Of a DNA stretch of 51,370 bases, positions 7,048 to 15,501 are shown piece after piece. The DNA comes from Micromonospora parastrephiae. GTDB lineage: Bacteria; Actinomycetota; Actinomycetes; Mycobacteriales; Micromonosporaceae. The stretch lies in assembly GCF_016802865.1 (NCBI RefSeq), contig NZ_JAEVHM010000023.1, forward strand, positions 1 to 51,370, written 5' to 3'. The stretch's first letter is position 1. Every line of letters starts with the position of its first letter. The position numbers and the translations under genes are program-made. A model generated the notes under the pieces. It did no database searches. It was not told the origin of the DNA and saw only the letters and a list, made by a program, of their open reading frames with translations.

Positions 7048-8040
7048 ATGACCGTCCAGCTCGACGCCCGTCCGCCGGTCGCACCGGCACCCGGTAACCA
7101 ACGCCAATCCTCGGGTCGGCTCAGCCGGTTCGACACCCGCTTCTCGCCGTACCTCTACATCGCCCCGTTCTTCCTGCTGTTCGCGGTCTTCGGGGTCTAC
7201 CCGCTGGCGTACACCTTCTGGGTCTCCCTGCACGACTGGGACCTGCTCGGCACCGACCACCCGTTCGTCGGCGCGGAGAACTACACCCGGCTGCTCGCCG
7301 ACGTCGACTTCTGGCACGCGTTGGTCAACACGCTGGGCATCTTCGTGATCTCCACCGTGCCGCAGTTGCTCGCCGCGCTCTGGCTGGCCAACCTCCTGAA
7401 CCGGGGGCTACGGGCCCGCACCGGCTGGCGGATGGCCGTGCTCGTCCCGAACGTCACCTCCACCGCCGCCGTGGCGATCGTCTTCGGGGTGCTCTTCGGC
7501 CGCGAGTTCGGCATGGTCAACTGGCTGCTCGACCTGGTCGGCCTGGACGCGATCGAGTGGAAATCCAACCGGTTCGCCTCCTGGGTGGCCATCTCCGCCA
7601 TGGTCGACTGGCGGTGGACCGGCTACAACGCGCTGATCCTGCTGGCCGCGATGCAGGCCATCCCCCGTGACCTGTACGAGGCGGCGGCGATCGACGGAGC
7701 CAACCGGGCCCGGCAGTTCTGGTCGGTCACCGTGCCGCTGCTCAAGCCGACGATCATCTTCTGCGCCATCATCGCCACGATCGGCGGGTTGCAGCTCTTC
7801 ACCGAGCCCCGGATGTTCCATTCCGGCACGAATCCGATCCGGGGCGGACCGCTGCGCGAGTCGCAGACCCTGACCATGTACATGTTCGAGAACGCCTTCG
7901 CCCCGCACTACAACTTCGGGTACGGCTCGGCGGTCGCCTGGCTGCTCTTCGCGCTCATCGCGATCGTCGCGGCGGTCAACGTGCTGGTCCTGCGCCGCCT
8001 CGGTGGCGGGCCCGGCCCTCGGAAGGGAGCGGCCCGATGA
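7048..8040 (+). CDS. Sugar ABC transporter permease (MalF/CebF-type)
   Basis: A 330-residue inner-membrane permease with a ~28-residue polar N-terminus followed by a first helix (YLYIAPFFLLFAVFGVYPLAY). The cytoplasmic EAA loop that docks the ATPase is at about residues 211-230 (EAAAIDGANRARQFWSVTVP). A good Shine-Dalgarno (GGAAAGGAG) precedes the ATG. It lies 70 bp after the binding-protein gene and its stop overlaps the next permease start (ATGA). It pairs with the following permease to form the channel. Confidence 0.9.
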   Translation: MTVQLDARPPVAPAPGNQRQSSGRLSRFDTRFSPYLYIAPFFLLFAVFGVYPLAYTFWVSLHDWDLLGTDHPFVGAENYTRLLADVDFWHALVNTLGIFVISTVPQLLAALWLANLLNRGLRARTGWRMAVLVPNVTSTAAVAIVFGVLFGREFGMVNWLLDLVGLDAIEWKSNRFASWVAISAMVDWRWTGYNALILLAAMQAIPRDLYEAAAIDGANRARQFWSVTVPLLKPTIIFCAIIATIGGLQLFTEPRMFHSGTNPIRGGPLRESQTLTMYMFENAFAPHYNFGYGSAVAWLLFALIAIVAAVNVLVLRRLGGGPGPRKGAAR

Positions 8041-8870
8041 GCCGGCTCTGGCGGGCCAGCCCGCTCACCTACCTCGCCCTGGTGTTCGCCGCCGGCCTGT
8101 CGATTTTTCCGATCTGGTGGATGTTCGTGGTCGCCAGCCGTTCCAGCGACGCCATGGGGCAACTGCCGCCCCCGATCACGCCGGGCGGCAACCTGGGGGC
8201 CAACATCTCCCGGCTGTTCGACAACACCGACGCGTACTTCCTGACCGGCCTGATCAACTCGGTGATCGTCGCGACCACGGTGACCGTCTCCGTGGTGTTC
8301 TTCTCCAGCCTGGCCGGGTTCGCCTTCGCCAAGCTGCGGTTCCGCGGCCGCAACGCGCTGCTGCTGGTGATCATCGCGACCATGATGGTGCCGACGCAGC
8401 TCGGCGTGATCCCGCTCTACCTGCTGATGACCCGGCTGCACTGGAACGACCGGTTGCCCGCGGTGATCGTCCCGGTGCTGGTCACCGGGTTCGGGGTGTT
8501 CATGATGCGGCAGTACGCCGGCCAGGCGATCAGCGACGAGCTGATCGAGGCCGCCCGGATGGACGGCTGCGGCACCGCCCGGATCTGGTGGCACGTGGTG
8601 CTGCCCGCGCTACGCCCGGCCGCCGCGGTGCTCGGTCTGCTCACGTTCATGACCACCTGGAACGACTTCCTGTGGCCGTACGCTGTGCTGAACGACCCCG
8701 CGAATCCGACCGTGCAGCTCTCCCTGCGGGCGCTGTCGGACGGGTACTACCAGGACATGTCGCAGGTGTTCACCGGGACAGCCATCGCGACGCTGCCCCT
8801 GCTGCTGGTCTTCGTGCTGTTCGGCCGCCAGATCATCGGCGGGATCATGGAAGGTGCGGTCAAGGCGTGA
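8037..8870 (+). CDS. Sugar ABC transporter permease (MalG/CebG-type)
   Basis: A 277-residue permease with about six membrane helices, beginning LTYLALVFAAGLSIFPIWWM. The EAA loop is around residue 171 (EAARMDGCGTARIWWHVVLP). The start ATG overlaps the previous stop and its own stop overlaps the GTG of the beta-glucosidase, so the middle of this operon is translationally coupled. It is the second half of the transmembrane pore. Confidence 0.9.
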   Translation: MSRLWRASPLTYLALVFAAGLSIFPIWWMFVVASRSSDAMGQLPPPITPGGNLGANISRLFDNTDAYFLTGLINSVIVATTVTVSVVFFSSLAGFAFAKLRFRGRNALLLVIIATMMVPTQLGVIPLYLLMTRLHWNDRLPAVIVPVLVTGFGVFMMRQYAGQAISDELIEAARMDGCGTARIWWHVVLPALRPAAAVLGLLTFMTTWNDFLWPYAVLNDPANPTVQLSLRALSDGYYQDMSQVFTGTAIATLPLLLVFVLFGRQIIGGIMEGAVKA

Positions 8871-10246
8871 ACGAACTCCGTTTTCCCGAGCATTTTCTCT
8901 GGGGGGCGGCCACCGCCGCGTACCAGATCGAGGGCGCGGCCCGCGACGACGGCCGCGGTCCGTCCATCTGGGACACCTTCAGCCGTACGCCGGGCAAGGT
9001 GTACCAGGGCCACACCGGCGACGTCGCCTGCGACCACTACCACCGGTACGCCGACGACGTGGCGCTGATGGCCGAGCTGGGGCTGCGGGCGTACCGCTTC
9101 TCGGTCTCCTGGCCCCGGATCCAGCCCGACGGCACCGGTCCGGCCAACCCCCGTGGGCTGGACTTCTACGACCGGCTCACCGACGCGCTCCTCGACCGGG
9201 AGATCGACCCGATCGTCACCCTGTACCACTGGGATCTGCCACAGACCCTGGACGATCGGGGCGGCTGGACCAACCGGGACACCGCCGAGCACTTCGCCAC
9301 GTACGCCACCGCCGTGTACGCCCGCCTCGGCGACCGTGTGGACGTGTGGACCACCCTCAACGAGCCGTGGTGCTCCGCGTACCTCGGTTACGGCAACGGG
9401 GTGCACGCCCCCGGCGAGCAGGACCCGGCGGCGGCCTTCACCGCCGTACACCATCTGCTGCTCGGGCACGGCCTGGCGGCGCGGGCGCTGCGCGCGGCCG
9501 GCGCGCGCAGCGTGGGCATCACCGTCAACCCGGCCGACGTACGGCCGGCCGACCCGCAGAGCGCGGCGGACGCCGCCGCGGTCCGCCTGGTCGACGGCCT
9601 GCACAACCGGATCTTCCTCGACCCTCTGCTGGCCGGCGGCTACCCCGACGACGTACGCGAGCACGTGGCGCGCATCGTCGAGCCGACGTTCATCCGCGAC
9701 GGTGACGAGAAGCTGATCGCCGCCCCCATCGACCTGCTCGGCATCAACTACTACGCGCCCAGCTACGTCGCGGGTCGACCGGACGGCGCCGGCAACGGCG
9801 CGTACCCGGGCACCGAGGGCGCGGTGCACTTCCTGCCCGCGACCGGGCCGCTCACCGACATGGGATGGATGATCGAACCGGCCGGGCTGACCCGACTGTT
9901 GGAGCGGATCGCCACCGACTACCCCGGTGTGCCGCTGCTGATCACCGAGAACGGCGCGGCGTTCCCCGACAAGGCTGGCGCCGACTCGCCCGACGGTCCG
10001 GCGCAGGTGATCGACACCGATCGGATCTCCTACCTCGACGGGCACCTGCGCGCCGCGCACGAGGCGATCTCCCGGGGCGTGGACCTGCGCGGTTATCTCG
10101 TATGGTCATTCCTGGACAACTTCGAGTGGGCGGAGGGTTACCGCAAGCGGTTCGGGATTGTGCACGTCGACTACCTGACCCAGCGGCGCACACCGAAGGC
10201 CAGCGCCCGGTGGTACCAGGAGGTGATCTCCCGGAACGGGCTGTGA
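8867..10246 (+). CDS. GH1 family beta-glucosidase
   Basis: A 459-residue glycoside hydrolase family 1 TIM barrel of normal length. The N-terminal signature FLWGAATAAYQIEGA is present. The acid/base glutamate is Glu166 in TLNEP and the nucleophile is Glu361 in ITENGAA; WSFLDNFEWAEGY near the C-terminus forms the aglycone-side loop. No signal peptide is present, so it should hydrolyse imported beta-glucosides (cellobiose being the likely natural substrate) in the cytoplasm to glucose. The GTG start at 8867 overlaps the permease stop, which fixes the start. Its position within a transporter operon supports coupled uptake and hydrolysis. Confidence 0.95.
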   Translation: MNELRFPEHFLWGAATAAYQIEGAARDDGRGPSIWDTFSRTPGKVYQGHTGDVACDHYHRYADDVALMAELGLRAYRFSVSWPRIQPDGTGPANPRGLDFYDRLTDALLDREIDPIVTLYHWDLPQTLDDRGGWTNRDTAEHFATYATAVYARLGDRVDVWTTLNEPWCSAYLGYGNGVHAPGEQDPAAAFTAVHHLLLGHGLAARALRAAGARSVGITVNPADVRPADPQSAADAAAVRLVDGLHNRIFLDPLLAGGYPDDVREHVARIVEPTFIRDGDEKLIAAPIDLLGINYYAPSYVAGRPDGAGNGAYPGTEGAVHFLPATGPLTDMGWMIEPAGLTRLLERIATDYPGVPLLITENGAAFPDKAGADSPDGPAQVIDTDRISYLDGHLRAAHEAISRGVDLRGYLVWSFLDNFEWAEGYRKRFGIVHVDYLTQRRTPKASARWYQEVISRNGL

Positions 10247-10264
10247 CGAGCGGGGGGAGTCGCG

Positions 10265-11272
10265 ATGACGACGGCGCACCGGCCGACGCTCGAGGCGGTG
10301 GCGGCACGGGCCGGGGTTTCCCGGGCCACCGTCTCCCGCGTGGTCAACGGCTCCACCACCGTCGCCGAACCGATCCGCGAGGCCGTCAACCGGGCCGTCG
10401 CCGAGCTGGGGTACGTCCCCAACCTGGCCGCCCGCAGCCTGGTCACCCAGCGCACCGACTCGATCGCCCTGGTCATGCCGGAGGCGGCCACCCGCGTCTT
10501 CTCCGACGACCAGGTCTTCCCCGGCATCATCCGCGGCGTCAGCCAGGAACTGGAGGCGGCCGACAAGCAACTGGTGCTGATGCTGGCCGGCTCACCGGCG
10601 GGGCACCACCGCGTCGAGCGGTACACCACCGGCCGCCACGTGGACGGGGTGCTGTTCGCCTCGCTGCACGGCGCCGACCCGCTGCCCGGCACGCTGGCCC
10701 GGCTCGGCATCCCGGTGGTGTGCAGCGGCCGGCCGCTCGGTGACGTGCCGGTGCCGTACGTCGACGTCGACCACGTCGGCGGGGTGACCGCCGCCGTCCA
10801 CCACCTGATCGACAGCGGTCGCCGACGGATCGCCACCATCGCCGGCCCGCAGGACATGGTCGCGGGGATCGAACGGCTCACCGGTTACCGCACCGCCGTG
10901 GCCGCCGCCGGGCTGCCCGAGCTGGTCGCCGTCGGCGACTTCACCCGGGAGTCCGGGGGCGCGGCGATGCAGCGGCTACTCGCCGACCACCCCGACCTGG
11001 ACGGCGTCTTCGCCGCCTCCGACCTGATGGCGCACGCCGCGCTGCGGACGCTGCGCGAGGCCGGCCGGCGGGTGCCGGAGGACGTGGCGGTGGTCGGCTT
11101 CGACGACATCGAGACCGCCGCCTACACCGAACCGCCGCTGACCACCGTCCGGCAACCGATCGTGGAACTCGGCCGCCGGATGACCCGTCAGCTGCTCCGG
11201 CTGGCCGCCGGGGAGACCATCGAGCCGGTGGTCATGCTCCCCACGGAGCTGATCCGACGCGCCTCCGCCTGA
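10265..11272 (+). CDS. LacI family transcriptional regulator of the glucoside operon
   Basis: A 335-residue LacI/GalR-type repressor. The helix-turn-helix and hinge helix occupy residues ~7-60 (LEAVAARAGVSRATVSRVVN, then AELGYVPNLAARSL). The periplasmic-binding-protein-like sensor domain follows, with DVAVVGFDDIETAAYTEPPL near residue 280 and TTVRQP. It is the last gene of the operon, 18 bp after the glucosidase, with GGGGGAG upstream. Its probable sites are the two GAGAGCGCTCTC palindromes ahead of the operon; a beta-glucoside is the likely inducer. Operon position and family support this, but binding is not shown by sequence alone. Confidence 0.92.
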   Translation: MTTAHRPTLEAVAARAGVSRATVSRVVNGSTTVAEPIREAVNRAVAELGYVPNLAARSLVTQRTDSIALVMPEAATRVFSDDQVFPGIIRGVSQELEAADKQLVLMLAGSPAGHHRVERYTTGRHVDGVLFASLHGADPLPGTLARLGIPVVCSGRPLGDVPVPYVDVDHVGGVTAAVHHLIDSGRRRIATIAGPQDMVAGIERLTGYRTAVAAAGLPELVAVGDFTRESGGAAMQRLLADHPDLDGVFAASDLMAHAALRTLREAGRRVPEDVAVVGFDDIETAAYTEPPLTTVRQPIVELGRRMTRQLLRLAAGETIEPVVMLPTELIRRASA

Positions 11273-11320
11273 CCCGCGTGCCCGCGTGCCGAGTGCCGCG
11301 TGCCCGCTCCAAGATCCGCA

Positions 11321-11378
11321 CAACTTCATGGAAATAGTGGCCTCACGACGCCCGGAGGCCACTATTTCGATGAAGTTG
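11321..11378. repeat. Long intergenic palindrome (24-bp arms)
   Basis: Arms 11321-11344 and 11355-11378 pair over 24 bp with one mismatch around a 10-base loop. The arms are far richer in A/T than the surroundings, and the left arm is preceded by CCAAGATC, also found at the palindrome at 44793. It lies between the LacI gene stop and the RidA remnant and could act as a terminator, but its length suggests a dispersed palindromic element. Confidence 0.8.
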
Positions 11379-11450
11379 GTGCCTGCGATCGGGGTGGACG
11401 GCGCAGTTAATGCGTCGCTCTCACGGGAGATCGTCGTTAGCCTCGCCGGC

Positions 11451-11636
11451 ATGCCGGACCCTGTCGCGCTGCTGCACGTCCCCGCCCTCTCCGACGTCGC
11501 CGAGTACGCGGCCACCATCGACTCACCTGCCCGACTGGTGTTCACCGCCGGGGCGTGCCCGCTGGTGGCCGTGCTCGGCTACACCGACCAGCTCACCGAG
11601 GTCGAGGCCGTCGCCGCCGTCCGGATGGCGGTCTGA
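11451..11636 (+). pseudogene. RidA/YjgF family gene with internal deletion
   Basis: The 61-codon frame starts with a RidA N-terminus (VALLHVPALSDVAEY, then ARLVFTAGACPL) and jumps directly to a RidA C-terminus (VAVLGYTDQLTEVEAVAAV). Normal RidA proteins, which deaminate reactive enamine/imine intermediates, are about 130 residues. Roughly the central half, including the substrate-binding arginine, is missing while the frame is kept. Function is unlikely. The ATG lies 7 bases after TAGCCT (11438-11443), an apparent leaderless promoter, and the stop is one base before the next ATG. Confidence 0.75.
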
Positions 11637-11637
11637 G

Positions 11638-12534
11638 ATGCGGATCCGTGTGGCGCGTCCCGATGATGCCCCGGCCGTGGTGGCACTGCGGGCGGTGGTC
11701 TTCCCGTACCTGGTGCGCGGCGTCGAGTCGACCCAGAAGATGATCGCCGAGCCGATACCGGGAAGGGGATGGACCGCCTTCGTGGCCGAGGTCGACGCCA
11801 AGATCGTCGGATGGGTGACGGCGCAACGCAACCCTTCGACCTCGACGCCGGACTTCGGTGACATCAACCTGCTGCACGTGCACCCGCAGCACCGGCGACG
11901 CGGTATCGGCACCGCGCTGCTGACGACCGCGACAGGTCACCTCGCCCCAATGGGGGTCCGCCGGTTGCGCACCTTCGCCCAGCCAGAGGCGCTGCCGTTC
12001 GCCCGTCGGCACGGCTTCGAACCCAGCCGAGAGCTGCGTTTCTCGGCACTCGACCTGATTCCGGCCCCCGCGCTGCCCGACCCGCCGCCGGGCGTACGGC
12101 TGCGCCCGCTCGCGGACATGGACCCGCACCTCCTGTACGAGGCGGACGTGGCCTCGGCGGTCGACGAGCCGGGCGATGTACCGGTCGACGCGATGAGCTA
12201 CGAGAGCTGGCGGTACGACGTCTGGGAGAACCTCGGCCTCGACCGGACGGCCAGCACCGCCGCCGAGGTCGACGGAGTGGTGGCCGCGTTCAGCGTGGTG
12301 AAGCGGGACGGCGACCGAATGTGGTCGGACTACACCTGCAGCGTTCCAGCGTACCGGGGCCGAGGGCTGGCCCGACTGGCCAAGACGGCGGCACTGCACC
12401 GAGCCGCCGCCAACGGCGCACGCATCGCGTACACCTCGAACGACGAGGCGAACGCGCCGATGCTCGCGATCAACGCCCGGCTGGGCTACCGGCCGGTCGC
12501 AGCCGAGTGGTCCTGCCTGGCCGAGCTGACCTGA
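11638..12534 (+). CDS. Tandem-domain GNAT family N-acetyltransferase
   Basis: A 298-residue protein with two acetyltransferase folds. The first (residues 1-~145) has an acetyl-CoA loop HPQHRRRGIGTALL. The second (~155-298) has VPAYRGRGLARLAKTAALHR and NDEANAPMLAINARLGYRP, a layout typical of GNATs acting on small molecules. The acceptor is not recognisable. The start ATG lies one base after the stop of the RidA remnant, so the two were probably co-transcribed, and intact expression may depend on the leaderless promoter ahead of that remnant. Confidence 0.88.
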   Translation: MRIRVARPDDAPAVVALRAVVFPYLVRGVESTQKMIAEPIPGRGWTAFVAEVDAKIVGWVTAQRNPSTSTPDFGDINLLHVHPQHRRRGIGTALLTTATGHLAPMGVRRLRTFAQPEALPFARRHGFEPSRELRFSALDLIPAPALPDPPPGVRLRPLADMDPHLLYEADVASAVDEPGDVPVDAMSYESWRYDVWENLGLDRTASTAAEVDGVVAAFSVVKRDGDRMWSDYTCSVPAYRGRGLARLAKTAALHRAAANGARIAYTSNDEANAPMLAINARLGYRPVAAEWSCLAELT

Positions 12535-12561
12535 TCAGCAGTCACCCCTTGAGCCGGGTGA

Positions 12562-12726
12562 TCAGCACCCGCCCTCTAGGCGACCATGTTGTTGAAGACC
12601 CGGTCCTCCGCGCCGGTGGATCGCGCCGTCGACTCCGCCGCCGCCGAGCAGCGACGAGTTCGCGGCGTTCACGACGGCGTCCACGCGCTCGGTGGTGATG
12701 TCCCCGTCGACCAGGGTGATCTCCAT
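12562..12726 (-). pseudogene. Truncated macro-domain (ADP-ribose-binding) gene
   Basis: The ATG at 12726 is preceded by GAGGAGCG and opens a clear macro domain: [20 protein letters not shown], then [20 protein letters not shown]. Macro domains bind or hydrolyse ADP-ribose derivatives and run ~165-175 residues. Here homology ends after ~43 residues, and an unrelated 12-residue tail reaches a stop. The other frame in the tail reads DRVFNNMVA followed by a stop, possibly the end of a different gene, so a deletion fused two coding ends. It starts one base after the EI24 stop, so the two formed an operon. Confidence 0.7.
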
Positions 12727-12727
12727 G

Positions 12728-13519
12728 TCAGCGCTCCTCGGTCGACTGGCCCAACGATCGGCGGGCCAGCAGGGTGGCACCGGCGACCGCCGCCGGCATG
12801 ATCAGCACCGCGCCGAGCGGGATGAGGAAGCAGAGGAAGACCGCCACCCCGAAGCCCAGCGCGGCCGGCCGGTCCGCCTTGAGGATCGTCCGACGCTGCG
12901 GCAGCCGCATCCCCCGCCGGTAGAACGGCGCCCCGACCAGCTCCACGGCGAGGAACCAGCCACCGACCGCCGCCCCGATCACCGGTACGACCGTCTGGCC
13001 GACCACCGGGATGAAGCCGGCGAGGAAGAGTGGGATGCCGACCAGCGCGGTGAGCGCCACCAGGCGTACCGAGTCGGCGATGCTGCGGCGCAGCGACGAC
13101 CAGAAGGGGACCTCCACCGCACCCGGGGTGCCGCCGAGTCGCTCCTCCACCCGCTCGGAGATCTTCTCGTAGAACGGGTCGCCGATGACCAGGGTCACCG
13201 CCGTGAAGGTGAGCACGCCGAGGAGCCCGCCGAGCCCCAGGAAGGCCAGCCCCGCGATCACCCGGACCAGGCTGCGGGCGGAGGTCGACCAGTCGTCGGC
13301 GAACGGGGTGACCAGGGCGGCGAGGTCGTCCACGAAGTACACGAGGGTGGCGAACGCGGCCACGAACAGCACGCCGGAGATCAGCGCCGGCACGATGCCC
13401 AGCAGCATCAGCCCAGGGCTGCGAACGTAGAGGCCGAACCCGCGCAGGAGCAGCCCCGCACCCGCGAGGAAGCGTCCGACGACCCCGGTCACCGGGCTGG
13501 CGATTTTGCTGACATCCAC
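12728..13519 (-). CDS. EI24 domain-containing membrane protein
   Basis: A 263-residue integral membrane protein with about four to five hydrophobic segments ([24 protein letters not shown], [56 protein letters not shown]). The loop [18 protein letters not shown] matches the EI24/CysZ family, some of whose members act in sulfate uptake; the role here is unknown. The GTG at 13519 lies 8 bases after TAGGCT (minus strand, 13528-13533), indicating a leaderless transcript. It diverges from the WYL regulator. Confidence 0.85.
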   Translation of the reverse strand: MDVSKIASPVTGVVGRFLAGAGLLLRGFGLYVRSPGLMLLGIVPALISGVLFVAAFATLVYFVDDLAALVTPFADDWSTSARSLVRVIAGLAFLGLGGLLGVLTFTAVTLVIGDPFYEKISERVEERLGGTPGAVEVPFWSSLRRSIADSVRLVALTALVGIPLFLAGFIPVVGQTVVPVIGAAVGGWFLAVELVGAPFYRRGMRLPQRRTILKADRPAALGFGVAVFLCFLIPLGAVLIMPAAVAGATLLARRSLGQSTEER

Positions 13520-13581
13520 GATCGAGCAGCCTAACGACCGGTGATCGAATCCGCCGGGTGGCGAGCGGGCAGGATGGGCGG

Positions 13582-14550
13582 GTGCGCGTCTCCCGACTGA
13601 TCTCGTTGCTGTTGCTGTTGCAGGCGCGCGGGTCGATGACGGCGGGCGAGCTGGCGAGGGAACTGGAGGTTTCCGAGCGGACCGTCTACCGGGACGTGTT
13701 GGCCCTCTCCGCCGCCGGGGTGCCGGTGTACGCCGACCGGGGTCGGGCCGGCGGGTACCGGTTGCTGGGCGGTTACCGGACCCGACTGACAGGGCTGACC
13801 CGGGACGAAGCCGAGGCGCTCTTCCTCGCCGGCCTGCCCGGGCCGGCCGGCGACATGGGGCTCGCCGACGCGGTGGCGGCAGCCGAGTTGAAGGTGCTTG
13901 CCGCGCTGCCACCGGCCCTGCGCGACGCACCGGCACGCGCCGGGCAGCGGTTCCACCTGGACGTGCCGGGCTGGTTCCGGGAGACCGAGCCACCACTCTG
14001 GCTTTCCGAGTTGGCCCGGGCGGTCTGGGGAGATCGGGTGGTGGAGCTGCGCTACCGACGCGGCGACCGTGAGGTGACCCGGCAGGTCCAGCCGTACGGC
14101 CTGGTGCTCAAGAGCGGGACCTGGTATCTGGTCGGCCGCATCGGCGACGACACCCGCACCTACCGGGTGGACCGGGTCACCGGGGTCGAGGTGGGCGAGG
14201 AGAGCTTCGACCGCGACGAGGGCTTCGACCTGGCCGGGCACTGGCGCGAGCAGGCCGGGTCGTTCCTGCGGACCATGCTGAGGGCCGAGGTCACCGTCCG
14301 GCTCAGCCCCGCCGGCCTGCGCCAGCTCCGACACCTGGTCGACGCCCCCTTCGTGTACGACGAGGTGGCCGCCGCCGCCGGTCCGCCCGACGGGCAGGGC
14401 TGGGTGGTGGCCCGGCTGCCCGTCGAGTCCGTCCAGGTGGCCTATCACCAACTGCTGGGGCTCGGCCCCGAGGTGGAGGTCGTCGACCCACCCGAGCTAC
14501 GGCAGTTGCTCGCGGAGGCCGCCGACCGTCTCGGTGCGCTCTACCGGTAG
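13582..14550 (+). CDS. WYL domain helix-turn-helix regulator
   Basis: A 322-residue transcription factor of the YafY/WYL class. The N-terminal HTH_11 domain reads SRLISLLLLLQARGSMTAGE and LEVSERTVYRDVLALSAAGV. The middle WYL domain includes VVELRYRRGDREVTRQVQPY and SGTWYLVGRIGDDTRTYRVD, followed by the usual C-terminal extension. WYL domains sense ligands, often nucleotides or nucleic acid. The GTG at 13582 gives the family N-terminus. Its end overlaps the convergent SDR gene by 10 bp. The targets are unknown; the divergent EI24 gene is a candidate by position. Confidence 0.88.
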   Translation: MRVSRLISLLLLLQARGSMTAGELARELEVSERTVYRDVLALSAAGVPVYADRGRAGGYRLLGGYRTRLTGLTRDEAEALFLAGLPGPAGDMGLADAVAAAELKVLAALPPALRDAPARAGQRFHLDVPGWFRETEPPLWLSELARAVWGDRVVELRYRRGDREVTRQVQPYGLVLKSGTWYLVGRIGDDTRTYRVDRVTGVEVGEESFDRDEGFDLAGHWREQAGSFLRTMLRAEVTVRLSPAGLRQLRHLVDAPFVYDEVAAAAGPPDGQGWVVARLPVESVQVAYHQLLGLGPEVEVVDPPELRQLLAEAADRLGALYR

Positions 14551-15455
14551 CCGGTCACGTCCGCCGGTTTGCCCGCGTCGACCACCTCGGTGATGTAGCG
14601 GAAGCCCTCGGGTTGACTGCCGTCGAGGTCGGTGAACCCGTACACCTTGGACAGCGTGCCCGCGTCGACGGACTTGCCGTTCCAGCGGGCCTTCTCCTCG
14701 TCGGCGGCGAGCGCGGCCACCGCACGGCCGACGAAGGCCGGGGTTTCCGAGATGAGGAAGTTCGGGTCGGTGGCGGCGCCGTCGCGCCAGTTCTCCTCGG
14801 TCACTCCGAAGTGCTCCAGCATGGCCTCGGAGCGGATCCAGCCGGGGGTGAGCGCCACCGCCGTGCAGCCGTGCGGCTTCAGCTCATGCGCCTGGCTGAA
14901 GGCGAGCCGGTTGACCGAAACCTTGGCCAGGTCGTAGAAGACCGACAGCCGGTAGTTCTCGTCGTTGTACGCCTTGGTGCCGTCGCCCATCTCCACCACC
15001 AGGCCACCGGGCCTCCGGATCAGCAGCGGCAGGGCGAAGTGACTGGTGATGATGTGTGTGTCGACGGCCAGCCGCAGGGTGCGGAAACCCGCGTCCAGCG
15101 GCTGCTCCCAGACCGGCTTGTCCCAGGTGACCAGAGGGTCGCCGCCCCAGATGTCGTTCACCAGCACGTCGAGTTGGCCCTGCTCGGCGTCGATCCGGGC
15201 GACCAGGTCGCGGACCTGCTCGGGCACCAGGTGGTCGACCTGGACGGCGATGCCGGTGCCGCCGGCCGCGGTGACCAGCTCGGCGGTCTCCTCGATGGTC
15301 TCCGGCCGGTCCATCTCCGAGCGGCCGGCACGGCTGCTGCGACCGGTGGCGTACACGGTGGCGCCGGCGGCACCCAGCTGGACCGCGATCTGCCGCCCGG
15401 CACCCCGGGTGGCACCGGCGACGAGCGCGATCTTTCCTGCGAGCGGTTGTGTCAT
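14541..15455 (-). CDS. Short-chain dehydrogenase/reductase
   Basis: A 304-residue SDR. The NAD(P)-binding motif is GATRGAGRQIAVQLG near residue 14, followed by TGRSSRAGRSE, which suggests NADP preference. The catalytic region differs from classic YxxxK: VFYDLAKVSVNRLAFSQAHE carries Tyr and Lys in the right spacing. The long C-terminal part is typical of the SDR oxidoreductase group in actinomycetes. The substrate is unknown. Start at the ATG 15455. A TTGTCAG inverted repeat sits just upstream (15466-15485), so a repressor probably controls it. Confidence 0.88.
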   Translation of the reverse strand: MTQPLAGKIALVAGATRGAGRQIAVQLGAAGATVYATGRSSRAGRSEMDRPETIEETAELVTAAGGTGIAVQVDHLVPEQVRDLVARIDAEQGQLDVLVNDIWGGDPLVTWDKPVWEQPLDAGFRTLRLAVDTHIITSHFALPLLIRRPGGLVVEMGDGTKAYNDENYRLSVFYDLAKVSVNRLAFSQAHELKPHGCTAVALTPGWIRSEAMLEHFGVTEENWRDGAATDPNFLISETPAFVGRAVAALAADEEKARWNGKSVDAGTLSKVYGFTDLDGSQPEGFRYITEVVDAGKPADVTGYR

Positions 15456-15465
15456 ACCTGCGAGA

Positions 15466-15485
15466 TTGTCAGCGATACCTGACAA
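15466..15485. promoter_or_regulatory. Probable operator of the SDR gene
   Basis: A perfect inverted repeat TTGTCAG-N6-CTGACAA lies 11-30 bases upstream of the SDR start codon. Its size and symmetry fit a TetR- or MarR-family dimer. No such regulator is adjacent, so the ligand would be encoded elsewhere. Confidence 0.6.
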
Positions 15486-15501
15486 CCGCCGTCCGAATTT
15501 G

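Noticed and set aside
12005..12030. CTTCGAACCCAGCCG as a possible tRNA T-arm
   Set aside because: Lies inside the GNAT coding frame and lacks a cloverleaf.
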